Translations under genes and position numbers: made by a program | Assembly: GCA_963777515.1 (NCBI GenBank) | Contig: CAVZQU010000017.1 | Location: 1 to 64,000 of the forward strand | Direction: 5' to 3' | Origin: CAVSWT01 sp963777515 | GTDB lineage: Bacteria; Bacteroidota; Ignavibacteria; Ignavibacteriales; Ignavibacteriaceae | Length of the DNA: 64,000 nucleotides | The notes under the pieces: model-generated | The model's input: the letters and a program-made list of their open reading frames with translations, nothing else | Database searches by the model: none | What the model was told of the DNA's origin: nothing | Part shown: positions 38,136-48,058 of the stretch, piece after piece | Layout: the number at the start of each line of letters is the position of its first letter | How positions within the stretch are numbered: the stretch's first letter is position 1

Positions 38136-40077
38136 AATAAAAAATAGGTTTGTATAATTTCTTAAGGCTTTCTATATAATTGTTTTCCAGTCTCTTGCTT
38201 TCTGCCTCCTGGAAAGCTCCCGATACTTCTGGTTTAGCTTCCTCAAATGTTTTGGGATGTGACGGATCTTTTTTAATCAGCATCACAATCGAAAAGCCTC
38301 CTGAATCTTTAATTGGCTTTGAAAAATCACCTGGCTTTTCAAGCTTGTTTGCTTCAACAGCTAACTGCGATTGTTTAACATCCATCAAATCATAATGACC
38401 GGCTTTTTGTTTATATCCTGGACGCTCAGTGTATTTTACAGCTAAGCTGTCGAAGTCAGAACCGTTTTGCAGCATCGCGTAATATTTGTTTATTAAGGAA
38501 TCACTCCTGCTAAATATCTCAGCGTATTCAACTCTATTTGGCCATGAATAGTTATCTTTAGTTTGTTCATAATAATTGAGAAGTTTTGTACTGTCCGTTT
38601 TAATTTTATCCCAGACTTCTTCTTCCTGCAGCTTAAAAATATAAATGCCATTTCTATAGTCATCCATCAAGCTTGCAAAAGTGGAATCTGTTTTATCAAG
38701 ATTTAAAGCAGCTTCATCCAAAATAAGATCATCGCTTATTTTATTCACAGCATTTTCAAGCACATCTTTCTTTAATAATTTATTCCTAAAATCATTGCTC
38801 TCATTTAATATAGAAAAGAAATCGCCGACTGAAGTATTTTTATTTGCATAGCTAAATAAAGTGAGTCCTTTGATTTCATTAAGATTTGAAGGTTCCATTC
38901 CAACTTTTAATGTATCGTTACCTTTTAATACTGTATTAAAAGTTTCTTGGTTAAGCTTATAATTATATTTGTTTTTAAGACTGTCAACAAGAGCATCATA
39001 AGCCGCCTGGTATCTGTTTTTCTTAAACATCTTTGTCAGATCTTCTTTTTCCTTATCAAATTCCGGTAATGGGGATTTGCCTGTTAATTTAATTATATGG
39101 TATCCGAACCGAGTTTTTATTACATCTGAAACATCACCAATATTTTTTAAATTAAATGCGGTTTCATCAAAATTTTTAACCATTGTCCTTCTTGGAAAAT
39201 ATCCTAAATCCCCGCCTTTTTTTGCTGAACCTGGATCTTGTGAATATTCCTCAGCAAGTTTTGCGAAATCTGAATCGCTTCTTGCTTTGGTGAGAATAGT
39301 ATCTATTTTTGCTCTGGCGGCTACAGAATCTATTTTCCCATTGCTGCCTTGAAAACTAATTAAAATATGGCTTGCTCTTATTTGAGGAACTCTTTCTCTC
39401 TTTTCCGTAAGCTTGATTATGTGAAAGCCATATTTTGTTCTTACAACTTTAGGATATATTTCTCCCGGTTTAAGAGAATATGCAGCATCTTCAAAAGTCA
39501 GTGGAAGCTGTCCTGCAGTAAAATAATAAATGTCTCCCCCGCTGTTTGAGGAATATCTGTCTTTGGAATATCGAGCTGCCATAACTGAAAAATCTGCCCC
39601 GTTTTTGATGCTGTCTAAAACCGCTTCAGCTAATTTTCTTGCAGCTTCTTCACCCGTACTATCAGGCACAATCATAATATGACTTACTCTTAGTTCCCAT
39701 TTTCTTTTATTATAAAGATTATTAATACCGGGATCAACAATTCTTCTTTCAAGCAAAAAAGTTACCCCAACTTTCTTCTTATAGTCTATTAATTCTTTAT
39801 TTAATTCAGGGTCATCATAAAAACCTCTAACATAAGCATCACGTAATTTCATTTTAAAATTTGTGTAGAGATTGAGAAAATTTTTATACTTTGATATGCT
39901 ATCTTTTTTAGCAGCTTCAAGGTTTCCAATGTTTTTCTCATATTGTTTTTCGAATTCTCCCATTGTTACCGCATTATCATCGTATTTAGATAATATTATT
40001 TCTGAATGTTTAGGAGAACAGGAAATGATTAGAAAAGATAAGACAAATGAAAATAGAATAATTAGTTTTTTGTACAT
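38101..40077 (-). CDS. Multi-domain parvulin-type peptidyl-prolyl isomerase lipoprotein
   Basis: 658 residues. Lipobox at LSFLIISCSPK, then three rotamase-type regions: WELRVSHIMIVPDSTG... SNSGGDIYYFTAGQ; IRASHILISFQGSNG... GSAKKGGDLGYFPRR; and a C-terminal, more divergent one (VEYAEIFSRSD... QKAGHYDLMDVK). The G-G-D-L/I-G/Y pattern and FGYHIIKL repeats are typical of parvulin domains. It heads the three-gene foldase run and is likely anchored to a membrane facing the periplasm. Confidence 0.88.
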   Translation of the reverse strand: MYKKLIILFSFVLSFLIISCSPKHSEIILSKYDDNAVTMGEFEKQYEKNIGNLEAAKKDSISKYKNFLNLYTNFKMKLRDAYVRGFYDDPELNKELIDYKKKVGVTFLLERRIVDPGINNLYNKRKWELRVSHIMIVPDSTGEEAARKLAEAVLDSIKNGADFSVMAARYSKDRYSSNSGGDIYYFTAGQLPLTFEDAAYSLKPGEIYPKVVRTKYGFHIIKLTEKRERVPQIRASHILISFQGSNGKIDSVAARAKIDTILTKARSDSDFAKLAEEYSQDPGSAKKGGDLGYFPRRTMVKNFDETAFNLKNIGDVSDVIKTRFGYHIIKLTGKSPLPEFDKEKEDLTKMFKKNRYQAAYDALVDSLKNKYNYKLNQETFNTVLKGNDTLKVGMEPSNLNEIKGLTLFSYANKNTSVGDFFSILNESNDFRNKLLKKDVLENAVNKISDDLILDEAALNLDKTDSTFASLMDDYRNGIYIFKLQEEEVWDKIKTDSTKLLNYYEQTKDNYSWPNRVEYAEIFSRSDSLINKYYAMLQNGSDFDSLAVKYTERPGYKQKAGHYDLMDVKQSQLAVEANKLEKPGDFSKPIKDSGGFSIVMLIKKDPSHPKTFEEAKPEVSGAFQEAESKRLENNYIESLKKLYKPIFYYDELSKAFTNQ

Positions 40078-40246
40078 ATACTACAGCTCCGTAAATGTTA
40101 AAATTCCAGCAAATTTAATCGAGAAGTTTAGTTATTGACTGTTTGAAAATCAAGGTAAATTGATCAAGTTGGTAAAATGAAATTACACCCTCAAAGTGAT
40201 AAAATGAATATTAAAGAAATAAACTTACAAAATTTAAACTAAAAAT

Positions 40247-42028
40247 TTATTTAAGTAAGTTAATTTTTATCTCACTAACATTTTCCGCCGCCTGCAATCT
40301 TACGAAATAAATTCCACTGGCAAGATTATCTCCTTTTAAAATATATTCATGCTCACCTTCAGCCATGGATTGGTTTATAAGAGTGCTGATTTTTTCACCC
40401 AGAATATTGAATAATGTAAGGTTTACATTGGATGCTTTTACCAGGTTAAATCTTACAGTAGTATTAGGGTTAAAAGGATTCGGATAATTCTGATAAAGTT
40501 TAAATGCTTCAGGGGTAATTTTTTTACCAACATTCCCGGTAGGAATATGAAGATAATTCATGGCTTTTATTACATCAATTATCCCCCAACCCATTTCTCT
40601 ATCTGGCAAAGAACTATTTGAAGCAGTATTTCTAAGTGCATCTCCAATTTCTATTGGAGTAAGATTTTTATTTGCAGATAAAATAATGGCACCGGCTCCA
40701 GCTGCTAATGGACAGCTTAATGAAGTACCATTTATATAAGCAGTTGCTGTATCATCTGTACTTGAGGCACACGCAACACCAACACCCATAGCCATTATAT
40801 CAGGTTTAATTCTTCCGTCTGCTGTTGGGCCAACGCTACTAAAATAGGCTCTAGTTCCAGAAGAAGTAACCGCCCCAACAGCAATTACACTATCTCCATC
40901 TGCGGGAGCAAGTAAAGTATTATGATCAGCATTATACCCTTCATTTCCGGCAGAGTTAAAAACTAATATTCCTTTTTTAACAGCTAAATCAGCGGCAATA
41001 GTTATTTTAGCAGTATGACCATTCATATCTTGCCAGGCTAAATCCGGTCCACCAGCGCCTTGAGGGTCAAAATCATTATAACCTAAAGAAGTTGAAGTTT
41101 CATCAACCCCAATACTGTCGGCCCATTCAAGTGCAGCGATCCAGTTATCTTCTTCAACAGGAGTTTCGCTGTCAGTGTTCTCTGTTTTTGCAAGAATGTA
41201 ATTTGCAGAATATGCAGGCCCAATAAAATGCCCCGGGTAATAACCGCCTATCGTCGACAAAGTATATGTACCGTGACTACCTTCACCCATATCACCTTGA
41301 TCACCAATATTTGGATCATTATTAACAAAATCGTACATAGCAACAATATGAATTGATTTAAATGCTTCATGTGTTAATCTGTTAACTCCGGCATCCATCA
41401 TACAAATTGTAACGCCTTGCCCGGAATAGCCTAATTCATGTGCTGCAATTACATCTATTTGATTTAATTGAGTATATGCAGAGCCGTAATCAAGAGTGTT
41501 CGGCAACAATAAATTACTTTGCTTGTAAAGATTTGGTTTGAAGCCTTCAGATACTTTTTCAATATTATTATAATTTTTTTTATACATTTTTACTTTATCA
41601 ATTTGCTTAACAAATTGAAATGCAGTTAATTTATTTATCATATCTTTGTCAGCATACCCGCTAATGCTATTAAACCATTTTGATTTTTGTTTTACTTTAA
41701 AACCCAGGCTTTGTACTTGTTTGATATAATTTTGATTTACCGGTAAATCAGTATAATCTATTAGTTCTGATTGAGGTAAAACTTTAGCTCTTCTTTCCAG
41801 AGATTTTTCACTAACTATTTTTCCCGGAGTTTTATAAAGTTTTTTTAATGAATTACCTTTATCAGTGAAAGTGACCCAAATTAAATACTGAATTGAATTA
41901 TTATCATTATTAATTATTTGGTTTCTCAATGTGGTTGTCAATTTCTGAATAGGGTTTTGTGCAAACAACAATGATGAACAAATTAATAGTGATAAAAAGA
42001 AAAATTTCTTCATTCTGAATTTCCGCAA
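40247..42028 (-). CDS. Secreted S8 (subtilisin-like) protease with T9SS sorting domain
   Basis: 593 residues. Signal peptide (FFFLSLLICSSLLFA), then an N-terminal inhibitor-like region and an S8 catalytic domain. The Asp is in ICMMDAGVNRLT, the His in EGSHGTYTLSTIGGYYPG, the oxyanion Asn in FNSAGNEGYNADH, and the Ser in NGTSLSCPLAAGAGAI. The tail LYQNYPNPFNPNTTVRFNL followed by GIYFVRLQA is the type IX secretion C-terminal sorting domain of Ignavibacteria. Exported to the cell surface or medium. An in-frame CTT AGA at 40634-40636 is read normally. Confidence 0.95.
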   Translation of the reverse strand: MRKFRMKKFFFLSLLICSSLLFAQNPIQKLTTTLRNQIINNDNNSIQYLIWVTFTDKGNSLKKLYKTPGKIVSEKSLERRAKVLPQSELIDYTDLPVNQNYIKQVQSLGFKVKQKSKWFNSISGYADKDMINKLTAFQFVKQIDKVKMYKKNYNNIEKVSEGFKPNLYKQSNLLLPNTLDYGSAYTQLNQIDVIAAHELGYSGQGVTICMMDAGVNRLTHEAFKSIHIVAMYDFVNNDPNIGDQGDMGEGSHGTYTLSTIGGYYPGHFIGPAYSANYILAKTENTDSETPVEEDNWIAALEWADSIGVDETSTSLGYNDFDPQGAGGPDLAWQDMNGHTAKITIAADLAVKKGILVFNSAGNEGYNADHNTLLAPADGDSVIAVGAVTSSGTRAYFSSVGPTADGRIKPDIMAMGVGVACASSTDDTATAYINGTSLSCPLAAGAGAIILSANKNLTPIEIGDALRNTASNSSLPDREMGWGIIDVIKAMNYLHIPTGNVGKKITPEAFKLYQNYPNPFNPNTTVRFNLVKASNVNLTLFNILGEKISTLINQSMAEGEHEYILKGDNLASGIYFVRLQAAENVSEIKINLLK

Positions 42029-42036
42029 TTTAATAA

Positions 42037-44080
42037 TTATTTTATTCGGCTTCCGCTTTTGACCGTTTCATCTAAAGATAAAACTTGTAGCTTTCCATCA
42101 GTGTTTTCAACAGCCAGGACCATACCTTGTGATTCAAGTCCCATTAATTTAGCAGGTTTTAAATTAGCAACTACTACAATTTTTTTCCCCTTTAAATCTT
42201 CAGGATTATAACTTTTTGAAATGCCGGCAATTATTTGCTTTCTGTTCGTCTCCAATTTTCACTTGTAACTTTAATAGCTTTTCACTTTTCTCAACTTTTT
42301 CAGCTTCAATAACCTCAGCTACTTTTAGCTGAACTTTCATAAAATCATCATAGCTGATTTGATTATTTTCTTCTGTCTTTGGAGCAGTTTCTTCCTTACC
42401 TAATTTATTAATTTGATTTTCTATCACTTCATCCTCAATTTTTTCAAATAATATTTCTGCTTTATTTAATTGATGTTCCTCTTTCAAATTTTCTTTTCCA
42501 CAATCATCCCACTTTACAGGTTTTGCATTTAGCATTTTAAATAAGTTATCCGATGAATTTGGAATGACAGGAGAGAATAATTCAGCCAAAGTATAAATTG
42601 TCTGCAAACAAATATTTAAGGTCGTTGCACTTCTTTCTTTATCGGATTTAATTGTTTTCCAGGGTTCGGAATCATTAAAATATTTATTCCCTGCACGTGC
42701 AAGATTCATTATTTCTAGAACGCCTTCTTTAATTTTGTAGTTTTCGAAAAGTGCAGAAATTTTTTGCGGATATTCTGAAATAAGATTCAGCATATCTGCA
42801 TCAATCTTATCAATTGAACCTCTTTTAGGAACTTTGCCTTCAAAGTTTTTATGAACGAAGGTAAAAGTTCTGTTAATAAAATTACCAAGGATATCGGCAA
42901 GTTCACTGTTATTTCTTGATTGAAATTCCTTCCAGGTAAAATCAGTATCACGTAGTTCCGGAAGATTTGCTGCAAGAGTATATCTTAAAGGATCAGCAGG
43001 AAAAATTTTTAAGAAATCAATTACATCTATTCCCCAATTTCTGCTTTTTGAAAATTTTTTTCCTTCAAAATTTAAAAATTCATTTGCTGGAACATTTTGA
43101 GGAAGAATATATTTATCTTTCTCACCGTCATTCCATCCCATTAATATTGCCGGGAAAATTATACAGTGAAAAACAATATTATCTTTACCAATAAAAGCTA
43201 CATATTTTGTATTTTCTCCCTGCCAGTATTCTTTCCATAGATTTTCATTTCCTCTTTGTTTGGATAATTCTTTTGTTGCAGAGATATAGCCTAGCACAGC
43301 TTCAAACCAAACATAAATTACTTTACCTACAGCAGAATCAATGGGAACAGAAATTCCCCAATCCAAATCTCTTGTAATTGCTCTATCCTGCAAGCCGCTT
43401 TTAAACCAACCCTTACAATATTGAAGAACATTGTCTTTCCAACCATATTTTTTATTCATTTCGGCAATATAGGTTTCGAGTCTTGGCTGATAATCACCGA
43501 GCGGGAAATACCAATGGGAGGTTTCTTTAAGAACGGGTTCTTCGCCTGAGATTTTGCTTTTAGGATTTTTTAATTCTTTTGGATCATATAAGGAACCGCA
43601 ATTTTCACATTCATCGCTTCTTGCTTCAACATAACCGCAAACCGGACAGGTACCTTCAACATATCTATCAGGTAAAAACATTTTTGCTTTTTCATCATAA
43701 AACTGGAGTGATTTTTTTTCATTTAGAATTCCTCGGTTAAAAAATTCAAGAAAAAATTCCTTTGAAGTTTCATGATGTATCGGCAAGCTGGTTCTTGAAT
43801 AAACATCAAAGCTCATCCCGAACTTTGCAAAAGCATCTTTATTGATATTATGATATCTATCGATAATTACCTTTGGGTTAACTTTTTCTTTGTCTGCACT
43901 TATGGTAATTGGGACTCCGTGTTCATCTGATCCGCTGATAAAAATTATATCATTTCCTTTTAATCTATTATAACGGACATAAATATCTGCCGGAAGATAA
44001 GCCCCGCTTAAATGCCCAAGATGAATTGGTCCGTTTGCATAAGGCAAAGCAGAAGTAACTAATATTTTTTCTTTACTCAA
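42037..44080 (-). CDS. metG: Methionyl-tRNA synthetase, one frame break
   Basis: Charges tRNA-Met. The HIGH signature is in ALPYANGPIHLGHLSGAYLP (HLGH), the zinc-binding CPVCGYVEARSDECENCGS is complete, and the KMSKS-type loop reads KKFSKSRNWGI. The C-terminal tRNA-binding EMAP-like domain starts at YDDFMKVQLKVAEVIEAE and continues in the second frame as RKQIIAGISKSYNPEDLKGK and VVVANLKPAKLMGLESQGM. The join is about 42244 (+1 within GAC GAA CAG) and gives KIGDERKQIIAGI. Restored length is about 680 residues, normal for a dimeric MetG. Confidence 0.95.
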
Positions 44081-44288
44081 TTCAAAATCCAGATATGTTT
44101 AATTTTAGTTTCAAATATACAGAAAATTTGGTTTGAAGTTGAAATCAATATTTTGCCCAATAAAATAGACACAGTTGTTTATGATATAAGCCAAATTGCC
44201 CAAATTAAACCTCAATCAATAGAAAATTTAATTAAAATAAATGGCTTTCATTTTGAATTATAAAAATAATTAGAAAGTGGAGGCTGCA

Positions 44289-45255
44289 ATGAAATCAAAT
44301 CTGTACAATAAATCTTTTCTATCAGTAATTTCAATTCTAATTATAAGTTCTTCTGTTATATTTCCCCAACATGGCAAAGACAGAATAGGAGTAACAAGAC
44401 CGCCAGTAAAAAGTAATCCTTCCATTGCAGTAGAACAAAGGAAACCATCTTATAATCCACCAACTTCTACAACACCAAGAACCCCAGAACCAAAACAAGT
44501 TCAAAGACCTGTTGTGGATAATCCCGCTCCCCGAATTGAACAAAAAAAGCAAATAATAAACGAAACACCGCAAAGAAATTATGAACCAAGGATAATTGAA
44601 AGACAACCTGAAACTAAAGTAAATAACTTTACTGACCGAAAGAAACAAGTTGTTATTGAACCAGGCCCAAGAGAATCTGTAATAAAGCAGCCGGTTAGAG
44701 AAGAAAAAAGGCCTACCCCTCCAACAGTTCTACATAATCCGCCGGAGGTAATTAACCAGCCGATGATTGAATACACAGAACCAAATTGTGATCCTCCACG
44801 TCGTCCTAACCGCACACCTATTTCCTTGCCCCCACCCAGTATATGATCCGCCTCCATCCGTACTAATTGAATATATTCCCTCTCCACCAAGACCTATCAA
44901 CAGATTAACACTTAAAGAACAAGCAATTCAAAATTATTACGCTGAATATTATTTTGATGCTTTAATTGATTTCAACGCAGCTATTGCTAAAGACTCTCTC
45001 GATTTTGAATTGTACTTTTGGAGAGGGATGACCTGGTTCAAATTAGAAAATTATGACAGCAGTGTTGTGGACTTATCAAGATATTTAAAAGTTTATGATG
45101 AAGATGCAGAAGCATATTATTACAGAGGATTAAGTAATTTTTATTTAATCAACAAACTTGAAGCTTACCATGACTTATTAAAAGCAGATAAACTTGAATA
45201 TCCAAAAGCAGCGGATATGCTCGATAAATATTTTAAAGATTATCATATTTTATAG
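44289..45255 (+). CDS. Secreted Pro-rich protein with C-terminal TPR repeats, one frame break
   Basis: Signal peptide (FLSVISILIISSSVIFPQ) preceded by a GTGGAGG ribosome-binding site and ATG at 44289. A long Pro/Arg/Glu-rich disordered region follows, then TPR-like repeats in the second frame (AIQNYYAEYYFDALIDFNAA, FELYFWRGMTWFKLENYDSS, AEAYYYRGLSNFYLINKLEA). The frame moves +1 at 44838 (CCC AGT), giving SLPPPVYDPPPSVLIEYIP and preserving the Pro-rich character across the join. Restored length is about 322 residues. The function is unknown; TPRs suggest protein-protein interaction in the periplasm. Confidence 0.7.
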
Positions 45256-45383
45256 TTCTTTGACATCAAATTTATACCGCTTACCGATGAAATTCGGGTG
45301 TTCACCGATTTTTGCTTCATATAGTCTTTTGTATTGATTATGTTTTTACCATAAAAGAATGTAATCTTCTTACGGAGACATAA

Positions 45384-46091
45384 ATGAACGAAAATAATAA
45401 CACGACAAATACAAGATTTGGACTTGGAGCAATACTAATTTTAATCGGTGGTTTGTACTTATTCAAATCATTTGGGATACACATTCCATTTTCAATTTTT
45501 TCATGGTACTTCCTCATGTTTGCTGCCGGTATTTTAATTTTAGTCAATTCGCAGAAAAAAACTCTTGGAATAATTTTAACATTAATTGGAGGTTTCTTCC
45601 TATTAAGAAGAGCTTTTGATTGGTATGATTTGGACTTTCAAACAATTTTCGCGGCAGGAATTATAGCTCTGGGAGTTCATATAATTTTAAAGCATAGACG
45701 AAGTTCAGAATATAATGATGATTCACATGGAGCTTTTTTAAAGAAAGATGTTATAGATGATGTTTCAATATTTGGAGGCGGTACAAAAATTATTAACTCG
45801 GATAATTTTAAAGGCGGAAACATAACTGCAATTTTTGGTGGATCTGAAATTGATCTAACCAATTGCACTTTGGCGGAAGGCAATAATGTAGTTGATGTTT
45901 TAATTATGTTCGGTGGAGCTGAATTACGTGTCCCGAATAGCTGGAATGTTATATTAAGCGTTACTCCAATATTCGGAGGATTTTCAAATAAGATAAGAAG
46001 AGACCCCAATATTCCGGTTGATCAATCAAGGACTTTAATCATAAAAGGATTGGCTATGTTTGGCGGCGGTGAAATAAAATCAAGATTTTGA
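45384..46091 (+). CDS. LiaF-like membrane protein
   Basis: 235 residues. The N-terminal half has about four hydrophobic helices in pairs (FGLGAILILIGGLYLFKSFG, FLMFAAGILILVNSQ, GIILTLIGGFFLLRRAF, IFAAGIIALGVHIILK). The C-terminal half (about 125-235) is a DUF2154/LiaF-like beta-helical domain with repeats of FGGG/FGGS (SIFGGGTKII, AIFGGSEIDL, IMFGGAELRV). LiaF homologues regulate cell-envelope stress sensing. The gene lies 21 bases before a LytS-type kinase and its LytTR regulator, so it probably belongs to the same sensing unit. Confidence 0.8.
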   Translation: MNENNNTTNTRFGLGAILILIGGLYLFKSFGIHIPFSIFSWYFLMFAAGILILVNSQKKTLGIILTLIGGFFLLRRAFDWYDLDFQTIFAAGIIALGVHIILKHRRSSEYNDDSHGAFLKKDVIDDVSIFGGGTKIINSDNFKGGNITAIFGGSEIDLTNCTLAEGNNVVDVLIMFGGAELRVPNSWNVILSVTPIFGGFSNKIRRDPNIPVDQSRTLIIKGLAMFGGGEIKSRF

Positions 46092-46112
46092 ACCCCATAA
46101 ATACATGTTGAA

Positions 46113-47171
46113 ATGGTTTCAAATCCAATACTTCAAAAATTAAAATATTTTCTATTTTATATTGTCTTTTGGCTAATCAATTCAGCTATTTATTTTTTAT
46201 TAATTGCTATTGGACTGAATGTAAGCTATGGAATTGCCTTAGTTGACAGCGTTGTTTCAAATTTTCTTCTTGCTGCATTAGGTTTAAGTTACTGGTATCC
46301 AGCCAGTTTTATTCCCTTCGAAAAAAATAATATCTCTAAAATAATTGTTGCTTATATAGTTGGGGGAATTTTATCGTCCGCTTTATGGTTGTTTGCTGTT
46401 TATAGTATAATGGTTAAAGGATTAAATGCGCCTAATGACTACATTTTTTTCTTCAATGAAAGTATTACCTGGAGATTTTTGATCGGTTTCCTATTTTATT
46501 ATTTGATTACAACTTTCTACTATGTATTAATTTATTATTCAAGATTTAATGAAAGAATAGTAGAAGAATCGGCATTAAGAAACCTGGTAACCGAATCAGA
46601 ATTGAAATCACTAAAATTTCAAATTAACCCGCATTTTATTTTCAATAGCCTAAATTCAATGAGCGCTTTAACTACAATTGATCCTGATAAAGCAAGAGAG
46701 ATGATTTTAAAGTTAGCAGATTTTTTGCGTTATACATTGGCAAACAATGAAAAGCAAAAAAATAAGTTGAGCGATGAATTAAAAAATATAAAACGTTATT
46801 TAGATATTGAAAAGATTAGGTTTGAAGATAAGTTTGAATACATAGAAGATATCCAATCCGACTGTACTGAAATAGCTGTTCCAAATATGATATTGCAACC
46901 TTTGTTTGAAAACGCTATTAAACACGCCGTTTATGAAACGCTTGATAAAGTAACTTTAAAGCTGACCTGTAAAAAGGATGAAAACTTTTTAAGGCTTTCC
47001 GTTGAAAATGATTTTGAAGAAGAATCAAATAATAAAAAAGGTACAGGCATTGGATTACAAAATATTCAAAATAGGATGGAGCTTATTTACCATCAAAGTA
47101 ATTTGATGGAAATTATAAAATCAGACCATATTTTTAAAGTGAATCTATACATACCTTTATCCGTTGAATAA
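46113..47171 (+). CDS. LytS-family sensor histidine kinase
   Basis: 352 residues: about four membrane helices in the first 150 residues, then the His_kinase (PF06580) domain with the phospho-acceptor in KFQINPHFIFNSLNSMSALT and ADFLRYTL, followed by a HATPase region (LQPLFENAIKHAVYET and the GTGIGLQNIQNRME G-box). No extracellular sensor domain is evident, so it may sense through its membrane part or LiaF-like partner. Pairs with the response regulator 90 bases downstream. Confidence 0.92.
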   Translation: MVSNPILQKLKYFLFYIVFWLINSAIYFLLIAIGLNVSYGIALVDSVVSNFLLAALGLSYWYPASFIPFEKNNISKIIVAYIVGGILSSALWLFAVYSIMVKGLNAPNDYIFFFNESITWRFLIGFLFYYLITTFYYVLIYYSRFNERIVEESALRNLVTESELKSLKFQINPHFIFNSLNSMSALTTIDPDKAREMILKLADFLRYTLANNEKQKNKLSDELKNIKRYLDIEKIRFEDKFEYIEDIQSDCTEIAVPNMILQPLFENAIKHAVYETLDKVTLKLTCKKDENFLRLSVENDFEEESNNKKGTGIGLQNIQNRMELIYHQSNLMEIIKSDHIFKVNLYIPLSVE

Positions 47172-47261
47172 ATTAATTACCTAAATCGAGTTGGAATACT
47201 TCCCGCTAAAAGATTAAATTCTATCTTAGATTTTTTCAAACTTTAAACTTTATTGTTTCCA

Positions 47262-48002
47262 ATGTACAAAGTATTAATCATAGACGATGAAAAGCTCGCC
47301 AGGGAAATCACAAAAAAATATATAGCGGATAACAATGAGATTGAAATCATTGGTGAAGCTTCGAATGGTTTTGATGCCATTAAAATTATAAATGAGCAGA
47401 AACCTGATTTGATTTTCCTTGACATCCAAATGCCTAAACTTACCGGTTTTGAAATGCTGGATTTAATTGACGAACCACCTGTTATTATTTTTACTACAGC
47501 TTATGATAATTATGCTTTAAAAGCTTTCGAAGCTAATGCTGTTGATTATCTTTTAAAACCATTCTCAAAAGAAAGGTTTGAAGAAGCGCTGCAAAAAGCA
47601 TTTGTTTATTTGCGTGACAAGCTGAAACAAAACTCAATTCAAAATCTTATTAAGCACAATGATGAAACTAAAAGATATTTGGATAGAGTGGTAATAAAAG
47701 ATGGGACAAAAATTAATATTGTACCAATTGATAAAATAAGATGGCTGGAAGCCCAGGATGATTATGTAATGGTTCATTCGGATGACGGTAAGCTGTTAAA
47801 GCAAAAAACAATGAAATATTTTGAAAATCATCTTGACCCAAAATATTTTGTAAGGATTCATCGTTCGTATATTGTAAATATTGATTTTATAAATCACCTG
47901 GAGTTAAACGAAAAAGATACTTACCGGATTATATTAAAAAACAATAGCCCCCTTCCGGTCAGCAAAACCGGGTTATCAAAATTAAAAGATGTAATTAAAT
48001 AA
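47262..48002 (+). CDS. LytTR-family response regulator
   Basis: 246 residues from ATG 47262 (the TTG at 47253 is less likely). Receiver domain: IIDDEKLAREITKKY, the phospho-Asp in PDLIFLDIQMPKLTGFEM, FTTAYDNYALKAFEANAVDY and the Lys in LLKPFSKERF. The C-terminal LytTR DNA-binding domain (about 150-246) carries IRWLEAQDDYVMVHSDDGKL and FVRIHRSYIVNIDFI. Likely activated by the adjacent kinase; its target genes are not evident. Confidence 0.95.
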   Translation: MYKVLIIDDEKLAREITKKYIADNNEIEIIGEASNGFDAIKIINEQKPDLIFLDIQMPKLTGFEMLDLIDEPPVIIFTTAYDNYALKAFEANAVDYLLKPFSKERFEEALQKAFVYLRDKLKQNSIQNLIKHNDETKRYLDRVVIKDGTKINIVPIDKIRWLEAQDDYVMVHSDDGKLLKQKTMKYFENHLDPKYFVRIHRSYIVNIDFINHLELNEKDTYRIILKNNSPLPVSKTGLSKLKDVIK

Positions 48003-48058
48003 AAATTGAAACTCTTTTTTTTGATAGATATATTTGTTCAAATCTAAAAGAGGATTTA

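Noticed and set aside
44337..44890. Two minus-strand ORFs over the Pro-rich gene
   Set aside because: Low-complexity shadow frames; the plus-strand signal peptide and TPR region are far better supported.
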